In this document: positions 1-12,380 of the stretch, piece by piece
How the letters are laid out: each line of letters begins with the position of its first letter
How positions within the stretch are numbered: position 1 is the first letter of the stretch
Assembly: GCA_023333565.1 (NCBI GenBank)
Contig: JAJKFH010003493.1
Location: forward strand, 1,860,001 to 1,924,000
DNA length: 64,000 nucleotides
Reading direction: 5' to 3'
DNA from: Puffinus mauretanicus
Lineage: Eukaryota > Chordata > Aves > Procellariiformes > Procellariidae
Translations under genes and position numbers: made by a program
Notes under the pieces: generated by a model
Seen by the model: the letters and a program-made list of their open reading frames with translations, nothing else
What the model was told of the DNA's origin: nothing
The model's database searches: none

Positions 1-54
1 ACAGCACTCAGTGAAGCTACACTACGTGAAACAATTAACGCATTAAATAAAACG
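1..54 (+). CDS. NGLY1: NGLY1 exon (partial, runs in from the left edge), peptide:N-glycanase
   Basis: The first 54 bases read as 18 codons without a stop and end at a consensus donor (GTATGT at 55). The peptide ends in ETINALNKT, close to the segment of vertebrate NGLY1 that lies between the transglutaminase-like catalytic core and the C-terminal PAW domain. NGLY1 is the cytosolic amidase that removes N-glycans from misfolded glycoproteins exported from the ER for proteasomal degradation. The catalytic Cys-His-Asp core lies upstream, outside the window. The exon ends in phase 0 and joins the exon at 5168 in frame. The short length makes this exon alone weak, but the four exons that follow fix its identity. 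Confidence 0.85.
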
Positions 55-3000
55 GTATGTAACTTTTCTTAAATGGGTTTCTTTAAGTGAAACGTAAGTG
101 TCTTTCCAGAATGTGAAGTCCTTGAACAAAGGAATGCATTTGGTAACCTGAGAGGAATGTCCATGCGCTATGGAATGTAAAATGCTGCTAACTATACAGA
201 CCTCATTTTACACTGAATACATAAGAATCAGTCATAGTGCTGAACTTAAGTGAAATAAGATAAAGAATGGTATGTAAAAGGATTATCATATTATCTCTTA
301 CATAGTCAAATGTGTTTGTATATACAGTTTTTATATATAATATATATACTGTGTGTATATATGCTTTCTTGATGGCTTTGGAATAGACTTGCACATCAGC
401 AGGTGTTGGGGCTAAACTACAACTGCTGTGTAACTACGTGGACTCCTTGAGGGCGGCTGAGCATTTTCCACATCAATAATGCTATAACTTGAAAACAATA
501 ATATTTATAGTTGTAAAAATGTAGGCCTAACTTGTTTCCTGTGACTTTTTACAAGCTCTAGGAAGTGGGAGGAATGATTCACAGGCTGTTTCCAAGACTT
601 TCAAGAAGTGTTGATATCAGTAGAGCTTTGGCTCAGAGCCACATGTACTGTTCATGCCTAACGTCCCCAAAACACATGGAGCCATTTGTACCTGCATGTC
701 ATAGTCATAGAACCCGAGTGCACTTGGAACCTCTCTGCTAAGCTTTTTCCACTCCCTACTTGGGACAGGATGAACTTTTCTTGACTCAATATACGAGAAT
801 ATCACAAAACCTTGAACCACCTGTAAGGTTCCATTTTGTCCCCACTTCCTTCCAGGGCTAATTCCTGTGCATAGAAACTTTAGTTCCTGTGATAGTATGT
901 AGCTGATGGCTTAATAAACAGATTATGCCTTTTTAGAGGCCTGCTGGCTTGAGGGTTGCAGCCACACACTAAGAATGTGAAGAATTGAGCTGGACTTATG
1001 ATTTGAAGCCCTGGCCTCAAATGTTATATCAGTATTGAAAAATCAGAGTCACATAGCAGAGTGGAGCACTGAGAAAGCTGACCACAGAGTAGCAAAATAA
1101 AAGGAGGTAAAGGATCAGAAATTCAAGTTGAGGAATGCATGCGCTTTGTGCAGGGTTGCAGGAATTTAATGGTGTCCGAGCATTGAATCCTTACTGACTA
1201 CAGAACTGGTCTGAGGGGCCTTTCTTCTGACCTACTGGCAATAGAAACCAGTCACCAGACTCTTCTCTTCCACCAGTTGTCTGTAGGGAGAGATAACCTT
1301 GGAAATGAGGCGCTAGTAAGTTGAAAAATTACTCTGTCAAGATTGATGGAATCAGGAAAGTACAGGCAACTGATGCATGGGCTGGCTTGCCTGACCTCCT
1401 TCTCGCCTCAATGATGTCACCATAGGATCATGCTCTGTTTCACTTACAGAAGTCTAGAGATCTCCAGTAAAAAAGTGCATTGCCATCTCCAACAGATGGT
1501 GCTGCATGTTGGTCTATTGGCCTGTTTCTTATTTTTTTTCCACCTACTTTATAGGACTGTGGAGCTCATGAGCTGACATGAGCACTTTTCAAACAGAAAG
1601 AACAGGCATTCTGGTCATGTTTTAAATGAAAATTTCATTAAAAGCCGAATACAGGGAAGAAAGCTATACACGCACTTCCAAGACGCTCTTGTATTTCTCC
1701 TATCTTCCTTTCTCTACACGTGGAAAATCCCAGCCCTTTCTTCTCTATGCTGCACACTTCCCCTACTGCTTTCCAGTATTATTAAAGCTGTCTTGTAATT
1801 CTGTTAGAACACCTTTGTCAGTCTTTTTGATGGTATCTTATTCTGAGGAACAACTTACTCTCCCTTTCTACAAGCTGAATGATACTCACACTGCCCTCTT
1901 CCCACACACACTTCCTTTTGCCCAGCAGCTGTTCAGAATATTCTTTCTGTTTGATTAATTTATTAAATTGATAATAAATTTAATCCCTGTAAGTAATTGC
2001 TCTTACTCCTTTTTTCTTTTGTCTGTTATAGTTGGAATTGGATTTCAGGGACTTAGAGGCAGTTTGCCATCGGATTACTAAAAGAACAGTTTTTCTTTCT
2101 TACATTTGTCCTAGTCAAAGGGCCTTTCCTAAAGTTCACACTAAGGTGACAATGCAGTGGGAATCAAGGGGCATTAAAAAGTTGCTGTCTGAGGATCTCC
2201 ATGTTGTATTCAGCAGCTTCTGCGGTCAGTAGAGGGGTAAGGCAGCTCACCCCTAGAATGATCAATACATTTTATAGCAGGTTTCCATTACGCTGCTCAG
2301 TCATAAGTCTCCATTTCAGCTAGTATGCTGTTTCCTTCACTGCAACCTATTCAGCAGATAACTGATGTAGGCAGAGGCCTCCACTAACTTTACTAGGAGG
2401 GATTATAATCTTGGTATCTTTTGATGCAGAGCTCCAACACTGCATCTTTCAAGTTCAATTCTTCTAAGTTACAACTAAAGAGAAGCACAGTATGCAGTAT
2501 ACATTATCACCTAGACTGCAATGTTAGTGAAAATGGAACCTAGGAGATCAGTATCATGCTTTCCTGCATAAAGAGCAACAGCTCTGGTAATTATTTCTCT
2601 GCATGTCTGTCTGTTTAGTGGCCAAGCAGAGACAACTCAACAGTTCAAAGGATGTTGAGTGACTGTCACTGTTAAATGGAAAAGAGGCAAGGATAATTTA
2701 ATCTATTCAGTACACTATTTTACTTCTCAGAAATACCATGTGTTTTATTTGGGCCAGGCATTCCTAAATGGGTGCGTAACCTGCGGATTACCAACCATCT
2801 GATATTATTCTATAGTACCATATCACACCCTGACTACAAACTTTTTCTTCACCCACTTTGTATGGGCACTGCCCTATTCCAGTCCATTGTATGTTACCTA
2901 CAATAGGCAGCGCCCCATTTCAGTCCATTGTATGTTACCCCTGTAGAAAGTGAGGAGAGGACCCTGAACTTTCACTGTCTTCATTGGAAATTGGATGGTG

Positions 3001-5167
3001 GGGCAGGGAGACAAATTACTTTTTATTTGCTCGAGGCCCCATTTTTTGGTAGTGATTGTGAATGATTATAACTACAGCCAGGTCAGCTCTTAAAAGGAAA
3101 ACTAGTAATTTGGGTTGAATTGCGACCATCTCATGGTGATTGATGTGAGCTGAACCAGTATTCCTTGTTTAAAGGTTTGAAATCCAATTTCTACCCTCAA
3201 ATCTGTTGCTTACCCAGCAGTGGGTCCACTTAAATCACAGGTTATCCATCTCCCAAAACACAGTCCTTCAGGAAGCATCAACAGCATAACTTGCATGTGA
3301 TGCAGAACTGATTTTAAACATACAGTTCTCAACCCCTCTTCCTTCCTATTCCCTTTGTCTGCCAAAGAAAGGCACGGCCTGAGCATGTACGTAGAGAGTA
3401 ATACCTTAATAAAAACAAAAGCAGGAAGTTTGAGCCATGACAGTTGATAATGGAGTTCTTGGAATCCATTTCAGTACATGAATGCTATTGATGACAATGT
3501 CATTTGTAGGAAATGTAGTTACAGGTTTTCCCACCGCAGGCAGTGTTGATCTCTGCAGACTCTGAGCATTATCCATGTCTTACAGGCTGCTAGCATTTAT
3601 ATGTAAGAGTCTGCTGGGTAGGGGGAGATGGCAAGAATTAGCATACTTTACAGTTGAGGAACTTACTAATTTCTTGTATCATACATAGAACAGGCCTGTC
3701 TTCTGAAACACCCCTTTTGTGTTGAAGCACTGTTCTTTAACAGTTTTTTTTTCAGATACTATTACAACAGCTGCAGAGCAAGGGCAACCAATTCTCAGTG
3801 TGGCATCACTAATTTCAGTGGTGATGATCCCTGACACTGGCTTTCCTATATCAAAATGGCTCGAAGAAAATTGTAGATTAGTGTTGCTAACTTAGGGTAA
3901 GCCATATCAAACTTCCTTTGAGCTGGAGTGAGATCTGTAGTACGGCATATGGATACCCAAAGCGCCCAGGCAAGCGTTGGATTCAGGAAGGCCTGGTGTT
4001 TCATGAGGAACTGCTGGGATCACTGCTTGTCATCCATCAACACAAGCAGAGGTGTATTTCCCCCTTGCTGTGGGAGAGCTGGTATTTGGCAGCTGGAATT
4101 TGTTCAGCTGGAGCTGTTTCTCATCGTTTCTCTGTATCTACTTTCTTTATCCAGTTCCACATTGTTGTCTGGGACAAAAACCCTTCAAATGCCTTTTTAT
4201 GATCCCTAATAGCAAAACTTTCTGGGGTCAGGACTGTTTTTGAGATACTTTGGAATACTTATTGGCCTGAAGTTTCAGGTCCTAGTGGGCTGAGTGTGCA
4301 TGCCTTGGGTGATCACCAAAGTGCGAAAAAAAAGATGATGTGTAATCATTCGCATCAATGTTGAACTTAATTTTCCAACGCTGTGTGGGTGTATCCACAG
4401 TTAAGGAAGAAGGCTTCGCATATCAGCTCTGTATATTTGATGTGAAATTCATGGAGACAAAACCCCAGCCTCTCAATGAATTTTTTGTAAATTGTGTACC
4501 AAAAAAATGTCCGTAGTTTTATTGATGTGAGCAAAAAAAGCGTGTTATATAATTCTTTCTCTTTTCCACTAATTTACCTGGAAGCATAGGTGATATGTTT
4601 TTCTCAGTTTTCTGATATCTGCAAAAATCTGAATGTCATAGTTTGTTTATGATAGAGTCAGTCACTGTGAAATAACTCTTTCAGAGACCAACTGAATCTT
4701 TTGTTTGGGCTTAATCACAAAACCAAGACTGTTGCCAGCCAAATCACTCCACCTTAGAGAAGAAAAATTTGACACAATAATTATGCTTGCTTTCTCTTTC
4801 CCCCAAATAATATCAAGAACAGCTACAGTACAGAATACATATGAATAGCTATAAAATACGCTATGAAAGTATTTTATCATGCAAGCAAATGTATTATAAA
4901 CATAGCTTAAACCTCATTTTAAAAGAAATCCACATAGTTAGTGTATGCAAGTTCACAGAAAAAGCATTGCTGTCGAATAACTGTGCAGTTATGACTGATT
5001 TATATTTGCACATGTGGTATAAGATTAATGTTTCTAACAGTCAGTCTAGACTTTAAATGTTTGTCTGTTTTTTCAATTCTTTTTTTCCCCATTGGTGTCA
5101 CTCTAGAGCAGAATTGCAAATACCATTTTTCTGAATTTTTTACTTTGTTTCTTAAATGTATTTTCAG
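55..5167 (+). other. NGLY1 intron (about 5.1 kb)
   Basis: This is the intron between the partial exon and the exon at 5168, with donor GTATGT and acceptor TTTTCAG. It is AT-rich. It contains an AT/GT-rich simple stretch near 320-362 and an imperfect duplicated unit at 2865-2940, listed separately. No exon or RNA gene was recognised. The open stretches near 1626-1958 and 3918-4243 show no family resemblance. Confidence 0.8.
2865..2940. repeat. Imperfect two-copy direct repeat, unit about 35 bp
   Basis: Two copies of a segment running from GGCA through CAGTCCATTGTATGTTACC lie at about 2865-2899 and 2906-2940. The final 19 bases are identical in both copies, and the first halves differ at several positions. 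It looks like a local tandem duplication inside an NGLY1 intron. No function can be seen. Confidence 0.8.
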
Positions 5168-5332
5168 AGACAACAATCTTTGTCAGAAAATAGAAAAAGA
5201 GAGCTCTTGGAAAGAACAATTGTGGAGCTTGTTGAATTCATTTCTCCTAAAACGCCTAAACCCGGAGAATACGGTGGAAGGACATCTGGTTCAATGGCTT
5301 GGCGAATAGCCAGAGGTGAAATTGGTCCAGAG
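5168..5332 (+). CDS. NGLY1: NGLY1 exon: linker and start of the PAW domain
   Basis: This 165-nt exon (55 codons, phase 0 at both ends) lies between TTTTCAG and GTATTT. It encodes [14 protein letters not shown] followed by [17 protein letters not shown], a very well conserved NGLY1 stretch, and continues into [12 protein letters not shown] at the start of the PAW domain. PAW (present in PNGases and worm proteins) is a beta-sandwich that binds high-mannose glycans, so it helps position the glycoprotein substrate. An antisense open frame over the same interval (5164-5349) is a shadow of this exon. Confidence 0.96.
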
Positions 5333-6659
5333 GTATTTAAATTTTGCACTGGTGACCATCTTAGAGGTAGCTAACTAGAGGTTCTATGATTATGGCCTGC
5401 AGAGGAATAGCACTTATGGTAGGTAGCCTACAGATTTAGTTCAAACAGTGAAATGCAAAAACATTAGGTGCAAGTTTGATGTGAATTCAGTAGAGGTCCA
5501 TAAGAAATTTTTGAGGATTGATGGTGGTCTGTTGATTCTAAAAATGTTTGGGAATCCTTGATCTAAAGTGTGTGTGCTCTAAAGTGCTCTTACAAGTTAA
5601 TAAAAAATACTTCTTTTCCTTCTAATTAGTTACAGTGTGACAGAACTAGAAAGTTTAAGGCAGTTGAAAGCAGTTGGGAAAACTTTAAAAAATGTTTATT
5701 TATATTATTAGTTACTATTGGTTAAAGCCTAGAAGCAGGCTTCTACCAACTATTTTTGTTAATAAAACAACGTGGGAACAATTAAGATTGTGTAAATGGA
5801 ACAATCTCTTAAATAATAAGCTCGATTGATTTTCATACCAATGTTTTTGACTATGTCCGAAAGCAAGATTTTATTTTTAATTATTTTATGCTAAAATACA
5901 GTTTCCCAGAACCATAGCCATAGTTAACTTGAGCAAGCATGCAAAGGTGTGACTTAGCCCATCACTCATCACATCAGTTTTGTAGTGATCCTGTCATATA
6001 GAATGATGGACAATCCTAAACAGAACCAGTTAGGTGAAATTAATGAGCTTTGTAGGATTGTTTAAGTTTGAGAAACTAAGAGTTTATTTCAGTTCTCCAC
6101 AGTTCAGAAGATTTAATTTCTGCTTTGCTGAAACTCGTAAGAACAATGACAAATCTTTTAAAAAAAAAAAAAATACTGTGAAGTTACGAAGTTTGTACCT
6201 TCCGTTTTTTGAAGTTGATTTGTAAACTGTCATATACAAGCTCCTGTATATGATAATCACAGAATTACATTTGCTATTCAAAATAACCATTTACTTATTG
6301 ATTGTACAACGAATATACTCAACATATAAGTTTTCTATTCCTAGCATGCTAATATCTTACTTAAATTTGCTAATTTTATGTTATTTTGTTAATAATTTAC
6401 TTCTAAAAGTAATTATGTGAAAATTTTAAAAATAAAATTACTGCTCCCCTCTGGAAAAGGTGCAGGTCTATTGTAGGAAACTGGTTTAAAACTTTTGTTT
6501 TGCAGAAACACTTTTGTCCATGACTGCTCTTAAAAATTACATGTTTTTCAGTTGGCAGCAAAACTGAATTAGGAAACCATGGCATGCTGTTTAAAAGTAA
6601 CATAGTCTTACTGAAATGTATTGGGGAATGAAGGTGCTTGTGTTTTTTGCCTTTTTCAG
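5333..6659 (+). other. NGLY1 intron (1.3 kb)
   Basis: The donor is GTATTT and the acceptor CTTTTTCAG. The intron is AT-rich and nothing else is supported in it. A stretch near 5370-5390 reads TTCTATGATTATG, faintly like the 3' tail of a CR1 retroposon, but it is too short to call. Confidence 0.8.
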
Positions 6660-6848
6660 AAAAGAAAAGAAGTAATTTTTATTCCCTCTGAAAAAGAGAA
6701 GACAACTAAACACTTCCACCTCATCTACAATATAGTAGAAGATAGTTATACACGGATTTCCAATAATAATGAAAAAATAAGTGGCTGGGAATCAGGTGTT
6801 TGGAAGGCAGAGTCTATTTGGAGAAAGGTTGAAACAGATTGGAAAATG
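6660..6848 (+). CDS. NGLY1: NGLY1 exon: PAW domain, middle part
   Basis: This 189-nt exon (63 codons, phase 0 at both ends) follows CTTTTTCAG and ends at GTAAGG. Its peptide carries the NGLY1 signature [14 protein letters not shown] followed by RKVETDWKM, part of the beta-sandwich PAW domain. It is in frame with the exons on either side. The reverse-strand open frames at 6746-7001 are shadows. Confidence 0.96.
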
Positions 6849-9800
6849 GTAAGGATAACAATTATTAACAGCGTAAAATCTACCATAAAAGTATGACAAC
6901 TCCAATAAAATAGAAAACTCTTGCCAATGTTTGGCATCAAAACCTCTCTTGGTGCCTGCAGAATTTAGCTGATATTGGTAAATGTTACTGTTAAGCTTCA
7001 CATAAGATTATCAGATGATTTAAGAAATTGGAAATAAATTTAGCTTGTCTTTCAGAAAGGATGACCGAATTATCTGCAGTTAGGTAAAATCCTTGCTAAA
7101 GCACCAAATTTAAAAAAATGGCCTCCTCCTTCTGCTTTTGGGCAAACGCACAATACTGTTTTATTGAAAAGCAGTACTTCCCCTCAAAAAATTTTTGTGT
7201 TGTTGTTTTAGAGAATACCTTTATTAGTGTATCATATTTCTTTGATACACAGCCAAAGGAAGAAATTGTCATCCTAAATATTACAGTTCAATCTGCAAGA
7301 AGGCAAAAACCTGTCAGTTATCCAGATTGTTGTATACCCTGCCCAGACTCCTTCCCATCTGTCAGGACACTGAGCAGCAGCAGAGTCATATGCTCTAAAT
7401 CTAAGAAGAGAACTGATGCCTGTAAGATGGGAAGGGATCATTTACTAGCAAAGAGCTTTTCCCGCAACAGCTACCAACTGTGGAATTGAGCATTCCTGTC
7501 AGGGACTGTAGCACATTATTGCGCTCTTCCCCTGATGTTTTACTAGTCTGAAAGGTCTCTGGCCAAATGTTCTTCTAGCTTAGGCAATGGTTTGCTTCCC
7601 ATTGATGAAAAATGGAGCTAAGTATATAACTGTCTTCTGAGGTTTTCTGTGCTGGGTCTACACGTAACTGACTTGCAAAATGCAATGGGGGAATAGCTTG
7701 AAGAGGTTATTCTACATAAAAGAGAAGGAATAAGGGAAGAAACTGGAGAATAATATAAAAGATTTTACAACAGGGTAGGCTAATAGGAAAAGAGAAGTAA
7801 CAAAAACTGAGAATGAGGGACAACTGTTTTCTGCTTCCCTAGGATCTGCTAAAAGTCTGAGCACTTGTGTCTTGAAGTCTCCAATGATCAGTCATCCTCA
7901 CTTTTGCAAGAAACATGGTGTCTTTGCACTGAAACCTATTACGAGTCTGCTGTTCTGCTCAGCTCTACTAATCAGATAAAACAGGGAGGGACCAATCCAT
8001 AAGACCAGACAGAAAGACTTTACCCTTGTATTCAACAGCACCTCAATTTTTCTAGATAAAGGATGAGAGGATGGCCTTGAGAAATTAGGAACTACAGATC
8101 CAGGTATATCTCAGGCTTCTGGGTAAGGCATGTTAGTTCTAGAGGGATAGCATCCTGCAGAATGTCTGTGTATGAATCTGAAATGACATTTCATTGGGGA
8201 TTGTTTGTATTATGGGAGACAGCAGAAGGAAAGGTTGTCTGGGGTTTGCATGTTCTTTTTGTAACGCCTCTAGTACATCTGCAAGATACAGATTTGGAGT
8301 TTGATTCAGCAGCTGTCTGAGAAACTTACCGGCCAAAGGAGCCTTCACAGAAATATTTTGTTTATCATTTACTATGTGATGAATGGAAAGGAATGGAAAT
8401 GTAAAAGCCACAGTAAAGGTAACTATAGGTATTAGTCCAGGAGTAACAGAAAAGAACCATCAGTTACGTATTCTGTCTTAGCAATGTTGTTGATCAAAAT
8501 GATTCAGATAAATGATCATCTTGGCCAATCTGATAGTAGCCATCTCCATCGCATTTGTGTATTTTCTTGCTATTCAGCGTCACTTGACTTTATGGTGCAA
8601 AACTCTTAACAGGTACAAAACACAAATTTAATCAGGTTACCCAGAGATAACTTGGCATCCAGGGTTCAAACAAGTAGACCACAGCAGGTGATAATAAGAA
8701 TGTAAGAACTTGTAGATCTGAAATCCATGGGTTTCTGAAAGCTTTTCCAGAAGAATTGCTCCAGTGGAAGAGAATTTGAATGAGTCTTTTTTTTTTTTCC
8801 CTTTCTCTTTTTCCCTGAATTCAGACTTTTTTCAAATAATACTGGAAAAAGAGTAGCCGGATGTGGAAGTTAGAGGACAGTCAAAAAGACACAAAAGGAA
8901 ACTTTAACTTCTGTTTTTCTGATTGAATGCTTGGATATTATAATGGAAGATGAGACAGGCTAATGTTTTAGTTTTTATCCCTAAAAGCCTATGTTTAGTG
9001 CACCTCAACCAAGTGGTAATTAATGGAGTATGGTGGCTGCCTTACTCAAGTATGGCAATTCAGTAGGATTTGATTAAGGGAAACCTCTTACTAGAACTAG
9101 CTGAGGTACTTAAAAAATTGTGTGGAGATCAGCACTTTCATGAACATTAAGATTATATTCACATGAAAGCAGGTTAAATTGTTACATTTTCATAGGTAAT
9201 CTTCAGTGTAACACCTCACATCTTTGGGGGTTTTTAGCTTTCTTAAACATGAGAATTAACATTTTTATGCCTGATGCATAATAACACTAAAATTCTGTTT
9301 TATAGTCTGTCAATGATATTTCTATATTCGGGTGGGATCTTTAATAAAACATACTACTGTGTTTTATTATCATTTTATTCAGGGTTGGTCTTTCTAGATT
9401 AAAAACTAAAGAGCTATCGAGGTCCATTCAGTATGACATTAATCAGAAGCCTGGACATGACAGAATTTTGATAACTTTTCTTAACTAACGATTCTGAAAG
9501 GATCATGGCAGTTTTGACTCTTTGATCTGTAATGTCCATTATCTTGGTTTGCTGATAATAGATGCTAGACTTGAAAGGATCATTAGATGCTTATTACAAA
9601 ATTCTTATGAGGATTCATAGTAGCTTTAATGGATGTTAACGTATGAGCTTGACTGTTCAGCCTGGTGAAGTTTAGAACAGCATTGGGACTACATTAAGTT
9701 ATGCAAATGTCTAACAGTTCATATAATGTTAATACAGGATTTATATATGGCTAGCATGTATGATTTGCTTTAGCCAAGACATGTCAAGTCCTAGGAGAAG

Positions 9801-10237
9801 TGGTGTGCAGCCAGCAGCCACATCTGAATAATCCAAAATATTGATTACACAGTTTTCTTCATCAGCACTACTGAACAATGAAAATGAAACCATGTGTGGG
9901 CCTGTGCATTTATACAAAAACCAGAAGTCTGCTTTTTTTAAAATAATAATCTTAGGTATTTTTGTGGCTTAAACTTTACCAAGCATGTTGAAATAGATTA
10001 GTGTTCCCTAGTGAAGGACTATGAACATGTACAATTACCTAACTGTGGAATAGACTTAAGGATTCAGAATGAGATTATATACAAAATTGTACTATGTACA
10101 GTTTTAAAGGTTCGGAGGCTTCATAAAGAATGAAAGTGTGTTATCTTAAGATTTTATGTCCTTGTTACAGTGATTAATTAGATGTGTGTTCATCATGTCA
10201 GTTTTTGACATGCTGACTATGTCTTCTTTCCATTCAG
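6849..10237 (+). other. NGLY1 intron (3.4 kb)
   Basis: The donor is GTAAGG and the acceptor CATTCAG. It is ordinary intronic DNA. The open stretches at 7118-7489 and at 8139-8411 on the reverse strand match no family I know and have no splice logic that would attach them to NGLY1. Confidence 0.8.
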
Positions 10238-10415
10238 GTTTATTTAGCCCGAAAAGAGGGGTCATCCTCTGCTTCCATCAGCTGGAAGTTTGAGTGCAAG
10301 TCAGTTGGTCTAAAAATAGATAACATTTCAATTAGGACAAGCAGTCAGACATTTCAGAGTGGAAGAATAAAGTGGAGACTTTGCTCTCCAACAGCAGAAA
10401 TTGCTCTGATAGGAG
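10238..10415 (+). CDS. NGLY1: NGLY1 exon: PAW domain, late part
   Basis: This 178-nt exon (59 codons plus one base, ending in phase 1) starts after CATTCAG with [10 protein letters not shown], includes SISWKFEC and [13 protein letters not shown], and ends at GTAAGT. These are diagnostic NGLY1 PAW-domain segments. The split glycine/aspartate region is completed by the exon at 10968. Confidence 0.96.
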
Positions 10416-10967
10416 GTAAGTGTGGAATTTAAATAATCGTAATAAATCTATCATGCAGCAAAGGTGTAACTGGAAATAAATAGTTTATATGGAGAGAGCA
10501 CTGTGCAAATACTAAAAATTAAATGCAAATGCATTTTGACTTTTCCAACTCAGTCTTTCTTAGCAAGGTCAAGAAAATACTGTGCATTTAATCAAAATTG
10601 GTACAAAAAACTGGTACAAAGCCCAGTTTTATTAATACACACAGCCCTACCTGCAACAGAGCAGGGTTAGCAAGAACACAGAGTGGATTCAAGATACTTC
10701 TGTGTTTTACTAGGAAGGATAGATGCTTCTGTGTGCGGTGGCTTCAATCCTGACTAGGTCCTCTGAGCACGAGCACTAAACAAATATTAACTAAAAATTT
10801 GCCGCTGTTTTTTTTGTTTTCCTGCCACTGATTGACAGGTGAATTTGAGTAGTTGCAACTGAGATCCTTAAACATTCATTGCAAGTTACCCTTTTTAACA
10901 TGCATTCTAGCATTATATGCTGTCTGGAGCAGTGGCTTACTGAATTGTTTATCATTTCCTCCAATAG
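10416..10967 (+). other. NGLY1 last coding intron (552 bp)
   Basis: The donor is GTAAGT and the acceptor CCAATAG. No feature is seen inside it. Confidence 0.85.
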
Positions 10968-11143
10968 ATAAGAATCTTTGCTCCTATTCAGATTTTTCTG
11001 GTGCGACGGAAGTTATGTTGGGAGCAATTCTACATGGAGGGGATGGTGAAGCTGCATGGCAACACACACAGCTGTTTAGAGACAGCTTAACAGGATGTGG
11101 GGAAAATTGCTTGGAGATAATTATCAAACTCAGTGACCTCTGA
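10968..11143 (+). CDS. NGLY1: NGLY1 terminal coding exon with stop
   Basis: This 176-nt exon completes the codon split at 10415 and encodes [12 protein letters not shown], then [12 protein letters not shown], ending [13 protein letters not shown] and TGA at 11141-11143. The close is nearly the same as that of mammalian NGLY1. Together the five exons give about 253 residues, roughly the C-terminal 40% of a typical vertebrate NGLY1 of about 650 residues. No frameshift or internal stop was found, so the gene looks functional over this part. Confidence 0.97.
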
Positions 11144-12380
11144 GAACCTGAACTGAAGAGATTCCTTGAAGACGTTATACCATGGATACAACATGAAGAT
11201 TTGGTTGGCAGTTCCTGTTCATCCTGCTGGCAGCTTATTTCCTGTTTCACTGCTTCGATTTAGCCAACTTGAAACTGCACGTGTATTGAATAGGTAAACG
11301 TCACAATGAAAACCTCTTCGCTTTAAAAACAAACACCAAAATTAAGGGATTGAACCATTAAATACCCTCTTCTTAAACTTTATGATGAAAAGAAAACAGT
11401 TTTTAGGAAGCAAAACATGATCGTAAAAGCACAGAGCAATTGTAATCTATTTTAATTTGGAGTTTTGGGGTTGGCTTGCTGGGTTTTTTTTTTTACTCCT
11501 TGGAAAAACAGTTTGAATTCCATTTTCCTATTACAACAGAAGCTTGTGATGATTTTAAAAGATTTTAAAGAATAATTGAAGACTTAGACATTTTAAGAGA
11601 AAAATATGATTTTATGTAATAACCAGAAGAGCTGAAATTAAGATAAATATGGAAGCAATCTTAAAATGATCTTGTTATATATGTAAGTATTAAACTTGCA
11701 TTTAATACCTAGAAATGTTTGGAAATATGATGGTGTGCTAGGAAAATAAACTAATTTTGAAAGAAATGTTCATTATGTACCTAAAATTGTCATGGCCTGT
11801 GATATGAAATTGAGACTTAAAACTGAGTAAGAATATCAGATTTTTTTTCTATGAAAAAATAGATTATTCATTATAAATACTTCTTAATTATATAAATTCA
11901 AATTTGCCCACTTCTAAAAAGATTTATTAAATGTGTAGGTTGAAATTACTTTTTAAGCTATTGTCTTGAGTGGCTTTGAATGCTTTTCCCAAATTTGATG
12001 TAAAAGTGTATACAGCTTTTCTGTTCCTTAATGCAGCACTTAAATTTCTTTGCATTGAGTATAATAAAAACTGCCACCCAGAAGATGTCAGATGTAGTAG
12101 TGCTGTGAATAAAGTGAATGTTCAGATTAGATAGTCTTTATCAGAGAATTTGAAGAGGGCTATGGCTGGATTGTACAAGAAATTTTCTATTATAGGACTA
12201 TAATGCAAAGTTCAAATTATAGTTTTATTTTAAAATAAGTTAAAATTAGAGGTGATGTTATCAAGATCAGTGTTTTTAAAGCTTTTTGTTCCTTTTTTCT
12301 GACCCTTCCAACCACTATATTGTTTTGAAATTATTGTCAAAAATAACTTACATTGAAATAAATGTTTGCTGACTTTCCAA
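11144..12380 (+). other. Probable NGLY1 3'UTR with candidate polyadenylation signals
   Basis: Downstream of the NGLY1 stop the sequence is AT-rich. It contains AATAAA at 11745-11750, 12063-12068, 12108-12113 and 12357-12362, the last followed closely by TGTTTGCTG, a GU-rich context. Which site is used cannot be read from the sequence, so the right-hand limit is approximate. Confidence 0.5.

Noticed and set aside
7118..7489. 123-codon frame in an NGLY1 intron, considered as an alternative exon
   Set aside because: NGLY1 residues are fully accounted for by the flanking exons, and the peptide has no resemblance to the family.
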